Below are positions 1 to 7,988 of a stretch of 64,000 nucleotides of DNA, piece by piece. How positions within the stretch are numbered: position 1 is the stretch's first letter; every line of letters starts with the position of its first letter. Source of the DNA: Mycolicibacterium bacteremicum (lineage in GTDB: Bacteria; Actinomycetota; Actinomycetes; Mycobacteriales; Mycobacteriaceae); contig NZ_CALUAE010000004.1 in the NCBI RefSeq assembly GCF_943913955.1, forward strand, positions 51,676 through 115,675. The letters are read 5' to 3'. A program made the position numbers and the translations under genes. Below the pieces are notes generated by a model. It did no database searches, was not told where the DNA came from, and saw nothing but the letters and a program-made list of their open reading frames with translations.

Positions 1-831
1 TTGGTGGAGCATGGCCGGTCTGGTGATGATCCGGCGTTCTACTTCCGTGAGTACGCCGCGCCGGAGGGGTGTGCGGTCGATGACCGGAAAGCGTGGCGGA
101 TCGGCAACCCGGCGTTGGCGTGCAAGCGTCCGTTTCTGTCCGAGGACGGTTTGGAAGCGGTACGGCGCACGATCTCCGAGGCTCGATTCAGGCAGCTTCG
201 TTTAGGACAATGGGTTACGGGGGTCGAGGCGTGGTTGCCGTGGGGAGCGTGGGACGCCTGCGCGCTAGACCGTACGGCGCAACCTCGGGAGCGTGTCGTC
301 CTCAGTTTTGATGGCAGCGCAAGTGGAGATTCCACGGCCCTCGTGGGTTGCACCCTGGACGGGCATATCTGGATCGAGGGGATCTGGGAGAACCCCGGTG
401 ACCCACGGTGGCGTGTACCCCGCGAGGACGTCACCCGCGCTGTAGATGTCGCGTTCACCAAGTACGACGTCGCCGAGCTGGCCTGTGACCCATGGGGTTG
501 GAGAAGTGAGATTGAGGACTGGGCGAAGCGTCACGGTGAGAAGCGTGTCATCGAGTGGAACACCGCGCACGCCGCCCGGATGGCCCCGGCGACAGACCGG
601 CTGTACCAGGCCGTGGTCACCAATCAGGTGACACAGGACGGTGACCCGCGACTTGCCGCGCACATCGCGCACTGTGTCGCCAAACGGACCCCGATGGGGG
701 ATCTCGTATCGAAGGACAAACGCGGGTCGCCCCGCAAGATCGACGCCGCCGTGGCCGCCATCGTGGCCTATGACCGGTCGGCGTGGCACCAACAACGAAA
801 CCGTAAACGCGTAAGGAGCTTTGCATCATGA
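1..831 (+). CDS. Phage terminase large subunit, C-terminal part (5' end outside window)
   Basis: This is the ATP-driven DNA-packaging motor subunit that also cuts the concatemer. The visible 276 residues are mainly the C-terminal RNase H-like nuclease domain. Candidate metal-binding aspartates are D104 in the first strand (FDGSASGD), D163 (CDPWGW) and D248 (KIDAAVAA), the usual spacing for TerL nucleases. The N-terminal Walker ATPase half must lie upstream of the window, so the TTG at base 1 is almost certainly not the start. The stop overlaps the portal start by four bases (ATGA), as in phage late operons. Family assignment is from motif and neighbour order. Confidence 0.85.
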   Translation: MVEHGRSGDDPAFYFREYAAPEGCAVDDRKAWRIGNPALACKRPFLSEDGLEAVRRTISEARFRQLRLGQWVTGVEAWLPWGAWDACALDRTAQPRERVVLSFDGSASGDSTALVGCTLDGHIWIEGIWENPGDPRWRVPREDVTRAVDVAFTKYDVAELACDPWGWRSEIEDWAKRHGEKRVIEWNTAHAARMAPATDRLYQAVVTNQVTQDGDPRLAAHIAHCVAKRTPMGDLVSKDKRGSPRKIDAAVAAIVAYDRSAWHQQRNRKRVRSFAS

Positions 832-2156
832 CCCAAGACGAACTGCTGACCCTACTGATCCAGCGACTCGGGGAGCCGCTGGCCCGCTATGCGGATCTGG
901 ACCGCTACTACACCGGCAAGCAGCCGTTGGCGTTCCTGTCCCCCGAGGCGAAAACCGCACTGGGCAACAGGTTCGGCCTCATGTCCTCGAACATTCCTCG
1001 GCTGTCGGTGACGGCGCTGGCCGAGCGTCTGCGGATCACCGGGTTCACCGGGGACGCCGGCATCTGGGCCGACTGGGTGCGCAACGACCTCGACCAGACC
1101 TCGGGTGTCGCCCATCGGGAAGCACTGCTACTCGGTGACTCCTACGTCATCGTTTGGGCGGATCGGTTCGGCCGGCCCCAGGTGACCGTGGAATCGGCCA
1201 AGCAGGTCACGGTGATGACCGATCCGGGGAGCCGGGAGACGGTCGCGGCGGTGAAGCGGTGGGAGGACAAGCGCGCCAACGTCACCCACGCCATGCTGTA
1301 CCTGCCTGACCGGATTATCCGGTTACGGGCCGAGCAGGTCGGCGCGATCACCGGGTACAGCACCGTGGACGAGATCGCCAACCCGTTGGGTGTCGTCCCG
1401 GTCATCAATCTGCGCAACACCGACGGCATTGTTTCTGACTTCGGGATTTCCGAGATCGACGACCTCAAGCCGTTGGTCGACGCGCTGAACAAGTCGCTGG
1501 CCGACATGATGGTCACCTCCGAGTACGTTGGCCGGCCCAGGCGCTGGGCTACCGGCATCGAACTGACCGAGGAACCCGTCCTTGACGACGACGGCAATGA
1601 AACCGGTGAGATGACCGAGATCAACCCGATCCCGGAAGGGCACCGGGCGATGATCTCCGAGAACGCCGAAGCGAAGTTCGGGCAGCTCGACGCCGCCGAC
1701 CTCACCGGCTACGAAGCGTCGGTGCGGGTCATCCTCGGCCAGATCATGGCTGTCTCGACACTGCCCGCCCATTACGTCGGCGTGTTCACCGACAACCCGG
1801 CATCCGCCGATGCACTGCGCGCTGCCGAGGCATCCCTGACCGCCCGCGCCGAGGCACGGCAACAGACGTTCGGACGGGCATGGGAGCAGGTTGCCCGCCT
1901 GATGATCGCGGTGCGGGATGGCCGCGACCCCAGCCTGATCGACGACATCCGCATTCAGTGGGCCGATGCTGCGACCCGCAGTGTCGCCCAGGAAGCCGAC
2001 GCGGTCACCAAACTGTTCCAGGCCGGCATCCTGCCCGCCTCGTATGCGCTGGCGAAGCTCGGATACTCCGAGGACGAGATCACCAAGATCCGGGCGGCAC
2101 GCCGAACCGAGGCGCTGGACGCCCAGGCCGTCGACCTCAACAAGCTGGTGAGTTGA
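828..2156 (+). CDS. Phage portal protein (SPP1 gp6 / DUF1483-like)
   Basis: A 442-residue protein of normal length for siphophage portals, which form the dodecameric ring at the capsid vertex through which DNA enters. Recognisable features are the N-terminal DRYYTGKQPLAF segment, the central YVVxW-type strand (SYVIVWAD) and the C-terminal helical part rich in Ala and Glu (SADALRAAEASLTARAEARQ), which resembles portal proteins of mycobacteriophages. It lies between TerL and a MuF-like gene with 4-bp and 1-bp overlaps, the canonical order. The ATG at 828 is preceded by a Shine-Dalgarno-like GTAAGGAG. Confidence 0.9.
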   Translation: MTQDELLTLLIQRLGEPLARYADLDRYYTGKQPLAFLSPEAKTALGNRFGLMSSNIPRLSVTALAERLRITGFTGDAGIWADWVRNDLDQTSGVAHREALLLGDSYVIVWADRFGRPQVTVESAKQVTVMTDPGSRETVAAVKRWEDKRANVTHAMLYLPDRIIRLRAEQVGAITGYSTVDEIANPLGVVPVINLRNTDGIVSDFGISEIDDLKPLVDALNKSLADMMVTSEYVGRPRRWATGIELTEEPVLDDDGNETGEMTEINPIPEGHRAMISENAEAKFGQLDAADLTGYEASVRVILGQIMAVSTLPAHYVGVFTDNPASADALRAAEASLTARAEARQQTFGRAWEQVARLMIAVRDGRDPSLIDDIRIQWADAATRSVAQEADAVTKLFQAGILPASYALAKLGYSEDEITKIRAARRTEALDAQAVDLNKLVS

Positions 2157-2737
2157 TGACCCCGTATCAGGTGGCGCTGCTGACGCTGGCCATCGAATCG
2201 GAGTCCGCTGCCATCTCGCTGTGGTGGGCGGTCGACGAAATTGGCGATGATCTGTTCTCGGCGTCCCTGGCGGCGGTGATCGCGGTGCACAACGCGAAAG
2301 CAGCGGCCCTGGCCGAGATCGCGTTCGCCACCGAGGCCACCGTCGCCACCACGACCGCGGTCCCGGTCCTCGGCCTGCCCATCGTCGACGACACCGAACG
2401 GCTCGCCAAAGCCGCCAGCACCGTCCTCGATGTCGCACGGGCATCCGATGTCCCTGAGTTGATCGTCGGCCGGCTGGGACGCGCTGAACCACTGAACACC
2501 GCAGCCCGCACCTACTCCGAATCGGTACGGGAATCGACCCTCACCAGAGGATGGACCCGGCAGATGGACTCCGACCCCTGCCAGCTCTGCCGCTGGTGGT
2601 GGCGAGAGGGCCGAATCTGGCCCAAGCAGCATCCCTTTCAGACGCACACCGGGTGCGCCTGCGTCCCCCGTCCCGTATGGGCGAAGGACATTCAACAAAC
2701 GCTGTACACCAAACAATTGGAAAGGAACTCAGCATGA
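2156..2737 (+). CDS. Phage MuF-like minor head protein
   Basis: 193 residues. The ATG shares its A with the portal stop (TGATG), which argues for this start rather than the longer open frame upstream. The N-terminal half is Ala-rich and helical. The C-terminal part has the MuF signature: WTRQMDSDPCQLC, then H...H.GCxC (residues about 140-175), a Cys/His cluster probably binding a metal. In related phages this protein sits inside the head near the portal and is sometimes fused to a protease or toxin; here the C-terminus ends about 25 residues after the cluster, so no effector domain is attached. The stop overlaps the scaffold start. Confidence 0.75.
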   Translation: MTPYQVALLTLAIESESAAISLWWAVDEIGDDLFSASLAAVIAVHNAKAAALAEIAFATEATVATTTAVPVLGLPIVDDTERLAKAASTVLDVARASDVPELIVGRLGRAEPLNTAARTYSESVRESTLTRGWTRQMDSDPCQLCRWWWREGRIWPKQHPFQTHTGCACVPRPVWAKDIQQTLYTKQLERNSA

Positions 2738-3165
2738 CCGACGAAAACAACACCGCCACCGAGGTTCCCGAAGAACCTCAGTCGCCCGATAATGACGAAT
2801 CCGCTATTACCGAATCCGGTAATTCTGACGAGACTCCCGAGGACACGTTCCCCCGGCAGGTCGTCGAGGATCTACGCAAGGAGAACGGGAAGTACCGGCA
2901 GCGCGCCCAGCTCGCCGACAGTTATGCCACCCGCCTGCACACAGAACTCGTGCGGGCCACAGGCCGATTGGCAGACCCGGCGGATCTCCCGTTCAGCGAA
3001 GACCACCTTGCCGACCCCGACACGATGGTCACCGCCATCGACGAACTGCTCGCCGCGAAACCGCATCTGGCGACCCGCCGACCGGTAGGCGACATCGGGC
3101 AAGGCAACCGTGGCGGCGCGGCACAACCGTTCAACCTGCTACAGGCACTCAAGGATCGGGTCTAA
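2734..3165 (+). CDS. Phage scaffold-like protein
   Basis: 143 residues starting at the ATG at 2734, preceded by GGAAAGGA. The first 45 residues are strongly acidic and disordered (many D, E, P, S), followed by a predicted helix (QVVEDLRKENGKYRQRAQLADSYATRLHTELVRATG) and a short C-terminal basic helix. Acidic and helical proteins just upstream of the capsid gene are normally the scaffolds that guide procapsid assembly and are then removed. Assignment is by position and composition, as scaffolds diverge quickly. The following 100 bases contain GC-rich inverted sequences and a Shine-Dalgarno for the capsid gene. Confidence 0.65.
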   Translation: MTDENNTATEVPEEPQSPDNDESAITESGNSDETPEDTFPRQVVEDLRKENGKYRQRAQLADSYATRLHTELVRATGRLADPADLPFSEDHLADPDTMVTAIDELLAAKPHLATRRPVGDIGQGNRGGAAQPFNLLQALKDRV

Positions 3166-3265
3166 TCGCAGTACACTCAACCTCATAGGGCCTGGCGCCC
3201 ACCCACGATTGACGTCCTGGCGACGTGTCGACACCAATCAGACACTTACGTAAGGACGTTCAATC

Positions 3266-4129
3266 ATGGCTATCGAAACCACAGCGGGTAACTCCACCCT
3301 CATTCAGTCCCAGGTTGCCAACCTACTTGTCCAGCCTCTAGAGCAGGCATCGACGTTCCTGGCCGCCGGCCCCGTCATCCTCGACTCGTCCAGCCCGGTA
3401 CGCATCCCCCGCGTCGCCAGCGGTGTCACCGCCGGATTCGTCGCCGAGGGCGCACAGATCACCGATGGGGATGTCGCGTTCGATGAAGTGACGCTGCTGC
3501 CCTCGACCCTCAAGGGCCTCAAGGTGTTGGTCAAGATGACCAACGAGCTGATCCGTACTTCCGTCATCGGCCTCGAATCGGTGCTCCGCACCCGCCTGGT
3601 CTCCGATGTCGCCAACGCGCTCGACGCCGCCCTCTGGGACGGCACCGGTACCAGCAACACCATCAAGGGCATCCTCCGCGCCAGCGGCATCGAAACCGGC
3701 ACCCTCGACTTGGCCGACCCCGATTCGCTGATCGACGGACTGGCCAAGGCGCAGGGCAACAAGGTCAGCCCCACCCACTGGGTGATGACCGCCGCGTCGT
3801 TCGCCGCCGTCCGCAAGGTCAAAGTCGGAACGGGCGATAAGCGTTACGTGATCGACCCGCAGACCATCCAGAACGGCACCGACTTCCGGCTGCTGGGCCT
3901 GCCTGTGGTCATCACGGATCGGGTGCCGAACACCGGCACCGCCCCAGGCAAGGCGCGGGTGGCCCTGGTCGACATGTCCAAGGTCGTGGTGGCCCGCGAC
4001 GTCGACGCCGAGGTCAAGATCCTCGACCAGACCTGGGGCGACTACGACAGCATCGGCATCCGCGTGGTCTCCCGCTGGGACGTCGGCCTGCTCCACGACA
4101 AGGCCGTCACTCTGCTCACCGAGGCCTGA
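3266..4129 (+). CDS. Phage major capsid protein, HK97 fold
   Basis: 287 residues, in the normal range for an HK97-type shell protein without a long delta domain. Visible family features are the N-terminal arm, the strand SPVRIPRVASGVTAGFVAEGAQI (typical of HK97 capsids), the E-loop region LKVLVKMTNELIRTS, the A-domain THWVMTAASFAAVRKVK and the C-terminal LLGLPVVITDRVP. No separate prohead protease gene lies next to it, so the scaffold is either cleaved by another protein or released intact. A good Shine-Dalgarno (GTAAGGACG) precedes the ATG. Confidence 0.9.
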   Translation: MAIETTAGNSTLIQSQVANLLVQPLEQASTFLAAGPVILDSSSPVRIPRVASGVTAGFVAEGAQITDGDVAFDEVTLLPSTLKGLKVLVKMTNELIRTSVIGLESVLRTRLVSDVANALDAALWDGTGTSNTIKGILRASGIETGTLDLADPDSLIDGLAKAQGNKVSPTHWVMTAASFAAVRKVKVGTGDKRYVIDPQTIQNGTDFRLLGLPVVITDRVPNTGTAPGKARVALVDMSKVVVARDVDAEVKILDQTWGDYDSIGIRVVSRWDVGLLHDKAVTLLTEA

Positions 4130-4131
4130 TA

Positions 4132-4431
4132 GTGGCGGTCAATCCGACCACGGTCACGTCCCTCTCCCAGGGGGACGTGACCACGGTGGTCCCGATCATC
4201 ACCACGATGGCCAAGGCGTACACCCGTGGTCGCGGGTTCAGCGGTAACGAACCCAACGACGAGATCGCCGCCGTCATCACGACCGCCGCAGCACGCCTTG
4301 CAGCCAACGGGAAGCAGGCAAGCTACAGCTCGACGGCCGGCTCGTTCGCCCAAGATCTGCGGACCTACTTCACCGGCTGGACCCTCACCGAGTTGGCGGT
4401 TCTCAACCGATACCGAGTGCGAGCGCAGTGA
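4132..4431 (+). CDS. Phage head-tail connector (adaptor) protein
   Basis: 99 residues from a GTG two bases after the capsid stop region. The C-terminal segment FTGWTLTELAVLNRYRVRAQ matches the conserved tail of the first head-to-tail connector in many mycobacteriophages, where the motif is close to GWTLAELAVLNRYR. The protein binds below the portal and completes the head. It is the last recognisable gene before attR; in complete phages a head-tail stopper, tail terminator and tail-tube genes would follow directly. The family call is from recalled sequence similarity, not a search. Confidence 0.7.
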   Translation: MAVNPTTVTSLSQGDVTTVVPIITTMAKAYTRGRGFSGNEPNDEIAAVITTAAARLAANGKQASYSSTAGSFAQDLRTYFTGWTLTELAVLNRYRVRAQ

Positions 4432-4438
4432 GACTTGG

Positions 4439-4541
4439 TGGTCCCGGCGTCAAACCCGGGTTTCGCTACTCCTTTCTTACGGGCAAGGTGTCGCCATGAA
4501 GCGCTTGTATGAGGCGTGAGCGGCATCCTGCGCCGGGACCA
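4439..4541. repeat. 11-bp inverted repeat flanking an 81-base spacer, element end
   Basis: TGGTCCCGGCG at 4439-4449 is exactly complementary to CGCCGGGACCA at 4531-4541. A smaller hairpin (CCCGG...CCGGG) lies just inside the left arm. The spacer has no open frame longer than seven codons. It begins eight bases after the last phage gene, so it may end the head-gene transcript as a structured RNA or be part of the recombination region. Confidence 0.55.
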
Positions 4542-4551
4542 TCGACCACTT

Positions 4552-4607
4552 TCTGACCACAATCTGACCACAGTTACAGATAACTATGGTTAACCACAGT
4601 TATCTGT
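4552..4607. repeat. Direct repeats plus near-perfect 32-bp palindrome beside attR
   Basis: TCTGACCACA occurs twice in tandem (4552-4561 and 4563-4572, an 11-base period, about one helix turn). It is followed by a palindrome of two 16-base arms with no loop (4576-4591 and 4592-4607; one mismatch), whose right arm again contains ACCACAG. This AT-richer block ends 47 bases before the tRNA-derived core. Helically phased short repeats next to an attachment core are typical of arm-type sites for a tyrosine integrase; a regulator operator is the alternative. Confidence 0.55.
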
Positions 4608-4654
4608 TTTGGACTGTATTCGCAGCTCAGACACCCTGACGTGCAGCACGATTC

Positions 4655-4699
4655 GCCTTTGCAAGGCAGATGTCAGGAGTTCGAATCTCCTAGGCTCCA
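4655..4699 (+). other. attR core: 3' half of tRNA-Ala(TGC), not a functional tRNA
   Basis: The 45 bases can be folded as the 3' half of a tRNA: anticodon loop TTTGCAA (anticodon TGC, Ala), stem GGCAG, variable ATGTC, T-stem AGGAG, loop TTCGAAT, CTCCT, acceptor AGGCTCC and discriminator A at 4699. Upstream of the anticodon stem the sequence does not form the 5' tRNA half (the stem partner reads TCGCC instead of a match to GGCAG), so this is a remnant duplicated by integration. In Mycobacterium tuberculosis alaT lies just before the cwsA-ppiA block on the same strand, which matches what follows here. The intact gene should lie at the far left end of the element. Confidence 0.8.
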
Positions 4700-4711
4700 C
4701 AATTTCTTCTC

Positions 4712-5545
4712 ATGCAGACCATTCAGCTGCCCGATGGCCGCACCCTCGCCTACCGCGAGTACGGACCCGCCGCCGGCAGCCCGCTGATCTTTCTTCCCGG
4801 CGCCGGTTGTGGCCGCCTGATGCGATTCGGTGACGACTCCCTCCTGGCTGCGTACGGGGTGCGACTCTTCTCCGTCGACCGGCCCGGCCTGGGTTCCTCG
4901 AGTGCCGATGCCGACAAGTCGTTGGGCAGCGTCGCGTCCGATCTGGCTCACCTGATGGCCGTCGTCAGCGCCCAGCCGGTCGTCGTGATCGCCAACTCGC
5001 AGGGCGCGCCGTTCGGCTTGGCGCTCGCCCGCTACGAGCAGGTCCGCTCGCTGGTGCTCGCGTCACCCATCGACGACCTCGGCCACCCCCCGACGACCGC
5101 ACTGCTGGGCACCCCGCACCGGGCCTTCGTCCGCCACGTCGCCGACGAGCCGGCCGCTGCCGAGACGAATCTGCAGGAGTTCGGCGCCGACGACCTCTAC
5201 CGCATGGTGATGTCGGGATACCCGGCCTCCGATGCGCCGACCTATGGGCGACCTGAGTTCCAGGCCATGTTCCGGTCCGCGCTGGCCGACGGGTTCGGCT
5301 CCGGTGCAGCGGGTTACGCCCGCGACACCGTGCTGGCGACGCTGCCCTGGCCGGCCGAGCTGTTCGACCGGCGCGTTCCGGTGTCGATTCTGTACGGAGC
5401 CGACGACGATGCGCACTCCCCCGACCACGCGGCGACCCTGGCACACCGCCTGGGGGCTCGCCGGCAGATCGTCGACGGTGTCGGCGGCTCGCTGTTGTGG
5501 GCGCGTCCGGAGTTGGTGCTGGACTCGGTGCGCCGCGGTCATTGA
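4712..5545 (+). CDS. Alpha/beta hydrolase fold protein, atypical triad
   Basis: 277 residues with an alpha/beta-hydrolase layout: strand-loop LIFLPGAGCGR (oxyanion region), VDRPGLGSS, nucleophile elbow ANSQGAP with Ser96, and an acid-containing loop ILYGADDDAHSPDH near 222-232. Where the family has its catalytic His (GGHLL near the C-terminus), this protein has GGSLL (Ser260). It may use a His elsewhere or have lost hydrolase activity. The ATG lies 13 bases after the tRNA remnant with no Shine-Dalgarno (TTTCTTCTC precedes it). It is the first chromosomal gene next to the element and converges with the sulfatase gene. The substrate is unknown. Confidence 0.75.
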   Translation: MQTIQLPDGRTLAYREYGPAAGSPLIFLPGAGCGRLMRFGDDSLLAAYGVRLFSVDRPGLGSSSADADKSLGSVASDLAHLMAVVSAQPVVVIANSQGAPFGLALARYEQVRSLVLASPIDDLGHPPTTALLGTPHRAFVRHVADEPAAAETNLQEFGADDLYRMVMSGYPASDAPTYGRPEFQAMFRSALADGFGSGAAGYARDTVLATLPWPAELFDRRVPVSILYGADDDAHSPDHAATLAHRLGARRQIVDGVGGSLLWARPELVLDSVRRGH

Positions 5546-5598
5546 CTCTGCGCCCACGGTCGCCCTCACTCGCACTCGTGCGCCATCAGCGCAGAGTC
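5544..5598. terminator. Bidirectional terminator-like inverted repeat between convergent genes
   Basis: GACTCTGCGC (5544-5553) and GCGCAGAGTC (5589-5598) are perfect 10-bp complements around a 35-base spacer. They lie between the hydrolase stop and the sulfatase stop. Confidence 0.5.
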
Positions 5599-5602
5599 GA
5601 CG

Positions 5603-7927
5603 CTACGAGTACGCCACGTGCACCTGACGGATGTGCCCCTCGAACGGGAACGGTGCCCGCTCGCGGTAATCCAGCGATACCGGCGACCCCAGGCAGGTCC
5701 CGATGTCCAGGCAGTCGTTGGCGGTGAACAGCAGTGGCGCACTGACGGGCACCTGACCCGACGCCACCTTCGAACCGTCCACCGACACCGTGATGTCCAA
5801 CGGCCCGCCCGGGCGCAGCTCGGCATACCGGGTGTCCACGACGATGGTGTGCCGTCCGGCGGATATCGGCTCAGCCGAGCGGATCTTGGTGCGCATCAGG
5901 ATGAACAGGTTGTACTCGTAGCAGAGGTAGCCGTCGTCGAGATAACAGGTCAGGCCGCCCGCCCCGGCGCCCAGTGCGTACAGCACACCGCTGCCGGCCT
6001 CGGGCACGTCCACGTCGATGGTGACGACATTGTTCTTGTTGCCCAACGCGGGCGCGCAGAACTCGGGCATGCGCACCATGTCCCCGGCGAACGTCCACTC
6101 CCGGTACGGCGGGGCGATGCGCAACTCGGGGTGATACACCGGCACCCACAGCCCGCCGCCGATCGGCAGCACCGCATTGCGGGCCGCCTCGATGGCGAAC
6201 AGCTCGCGCAGCTGGGCCAGCTTCTCCGGCTCGTCGGCGGCCAGATCGTGTGTCTGGGACCAGTCCTGGTCCAGGTGGTAGAGCTCCCAGCGGTCCTGAT
6301 CCGGAGTCCACGTCGCGATACCGGGGGGTTGGCCGGGGACCCACGGCAACCGCGGCCCGCGGGCACAGGCCAGCCACCCGTCGTCGTAGATCGCCCGACT
6401 GCCCATGATCTCGAAATACTGGGTCTTCTTGCCGCCCGGCGCCGCCCGGTCCACCAGCGTGCCCGCGAAACTCGCTCCGGCGACGGGGATCTGCTGCTCA
6501 CCGGCCACCGTGTGCGGCGGTTCGATCCCGACCACCTCGTAGATGGTCGGCACGATATCGGTGCAGTGCAGGAACACATCGCGCGGCGTGGCGTCGGGCG
6601 CCACCCGGGCCGGCCAGCGCACGGCCAGCGGGTTGCGGGTGCCGCCCAGGTGCGATGCCAGCAGCTTCATCCCCTTGTAGGGCGTGCTGCCCGCCCATGC
6701 CCACCCGGCGTGGTACTGGTTGTCCACCAGCGGTGACCCGAGCACGTCGAGGCCACCGAGCGCGTCGAGCGCATCGATGTGCTGGCGCACCGTCGTCGGA
6801 ATCCCGTTCTGCGCCAACAACTCTGCGATCGTGCCGTTCTGCCCCTCGCCGGAGGACCCGTTGTCACCCCAGATGTAGAAGAACAGCGTGTTCTCGCCGT
6901 AGCCGAGCGCATCGAGCTCATCGGAGATCCGGCCGACCTGCACGTCGACATGCTCGGCGTAGCCCGCGGCCACCTCCATCAGCCGGCGCTGGAACGGCTT
7001 CTCGTCCTCGGGGATGTCATCCCAGGCTGCCAGGGTCTCGTCGCGCTCGGTGAGTTCGCAGTCCTGCGGGATCCAGCCCTTCTCCTTGGCGCGCTCGAAC
7101 ACCCGCTCGCGGTAGGCATCCCAGCCGTCGTCGAACTTGCCGGTGTACTTGTCCGCCCACTCCTTCATGATGTGGTGCGGTCCGTGCAGGCATCCGCTGG
7201 CCCAGTACATGAAGAACGGCTTGTCGGCGTTGAACGCCCGGTGCCTGCGCAGCCACCCGATGGCGTCGTCGGCGAGGTCCTCGGAGAGGTGATAACCCTC
7301 CTCGGGCGTCTTCGTCGGCGCGACGACGGTGGTGTTGCGGACCAGATGGGGTTCGTACTGGGAGGCCTCGCCGGCGAGGAAGCCGTAGAAGTACTCGAAA
7401 CCCAGTCCGGTGGGCCAGTTTTCGAAAGGTCCGGCCGCGGTGGTCTCCTCGGCGGGCGTGTTGTGCCACTTGCCGAACGCCGAGGTCGCATAGCCGTACT
7501 GCTTGAGCACCTCGGCGACCGTCGCCGCGGACCGCGGGATCTTGCCGGAGTAGCCGTCCCAGTCGTTGGCCAGCTCGGCGATCTGCCCGTTGCCGATCTC
7601 GTGGTGGTTCCGTCCGGTCAGCAGTGAGGCGCGGGTCGGCGAGCACATGGCGGTGGTGTGAAACCGGTTGTAGGACACGCCTTCGGCGCAGAAGCGATCC
7701 AGCGTCGCGGTGGTCACCTCGCCACCGAAGGCGGTGGGCAGGCCCGGCCCGGCATCGTCGATGAGCACGATGACGATGTTGGGGGTGTCCGGGTGCAGGC
7801 GCCGCGGCACCGCGCGCTGGGCGTAGGTCGACTCGCCGAGGGTGCGGCCGGCCACGCTGGCCGACGGGATCGGCGGGAACGGCAGCACGCCGCCGTCGGA
7901 GATCTTGGGGGCAACGATGTCGGTCAT
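5603..7927 (-). CDS. Arylsulfatase (formylglycine-dependent sulfatase)
   Basis: 774 residues from the ATG at 7927, chosen over an upstream in-frame ATG because GAGAGGA sits just before it. Sulfatases cleave sulfate esters using a formylglycine made from a cysteine in CxPxR: here C95-S-P-T-R99, followed by SLLTGRN. Metal-site aspartates D57-D58 lie in IVIVLIDDAGPG, and a second metal pair appears in IWGDNGSSGEGQNG. Length and the long C-terminal beta region match the large bacterial arylsulfatases (AtsA/AtsD type) seen in mycobacteria. There is no signal peptide, so it is probably cytoplasmic. Maturation would need a formylglycine-generating enzyme encoded elsewhere. It runs in the same direction as cwsA, 61 bases downstream. 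Confidence 0.9.
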   Translation of the reverse strand: MTDIVAPKISDGGVLPFPPIPSASVAGRTLGESTYAQRAVPRRLHPDTPNIVIVLIDDAGPGLPTAFGGEVTTATLDRFCAEGVSYNRFHTTAMCSPTRASLLTGRNHHEIGNGQIAELANDWDGYSGKIPRSAATVAEVLKQYGYATSAFGKWHNTPAEETTAAGPFENWPTGLGFEYFYGFLAGEASQYEPHLVRNTTVVAPTKTPEEGYHLSEDLADDAIGWLRRHRAFNADKPFFMYWASGCLHGPHHIMKEWADKYTGKFDDGWDAYRERVFERAKEKGWIPQDCELTERDETLAAWDDIPEDEKPFQRRLMEVAAGYAEHVDVQVGRISDELDALGYGENTLFFYIWGDNGSSGEGQNGTIAELLAQNGIPTTVRQHIDALDALGGLDVLGSPLVDNQYHAGWAWAGSTPYKGMKLLASHLGGTRNPLAVRWPARVAPDATPRDVFLHCTDIVPTIYEVVGIEPPHTVAGEQQIPVAGASFAGTLVDRAAPGGKKTQYFEIMGSRAIYDDGWLACARGPRLPWVPGQPPGIATWTPDQDRWELYHLDQDWSQTHDLAADEPEKLAQLRELFAIEAARNAVLPIGGGLWVPVYHPELRIAPPYREWTFAGDMVRMPEFCAPALGNKNNVVTIDVDVPEAGSGVLYALGAGAGGLTCYLDDGYLCYEYNLFILMRTKIRSAEPISAGRHTIVVDTRYAELRPGGPLDITVSVDGSKVASGQVPVSAPLLFTANDCLDIGTCLGSPVSLDYRERAPFPFEGHIRQVHVAYS

Positions 7928-7988
7928 CACGGTCCTCTCGGCGCACGAAATGTCCCATAAGTGATACACCGTGGCGCCGCGGCCCGCG

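Larger units (their letters stand above)
1..4699 (+). mobile_element. Right end of an integrated phage-related element (head module only)
   Basis: Six co-oriented, overlapping or tightly spaced genes encode a phage packaging and head set: TerL, portal, MuF-like protein, scaffold, HK97-type capsid and connector. They are followed by 220 bases of repeats and then the 3' half of a tRNA-Ala, read as attR. The other end, with the intact tRNA and any integrase, lies before the window. No tail tube, tape-measure, baseplate or lysis gene occurs between the connector and the attachment site, where a complete siphophage would carry about 15-20 kb of tail genes. Either a deletion joined the connector region to the attachment site, or the element is a capsid-encoding satellite. 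The borders other than attR are inferred. Confidence 0.8.

Noticed and set aside
4365..4571. Minus-strand 68-codon frame at the element end
   Set aside because: It overlaps the connector gene antisense, has no ribosome site and its product is Arg/Ser-rich without pattern.
4655..4699. A functional tRNA-Ala gene
   Set aside because: Only the 3' half is present; no acceptor 5' strand or D-arm can be paired, so it is an attachment remnant.
5618..6736. Long plus-strand frame opposite the arylsulfatase
   Set aside because: It is an antisense shadow caused by high GC; the sulfatase on the other strand has intact catalytic motifs.
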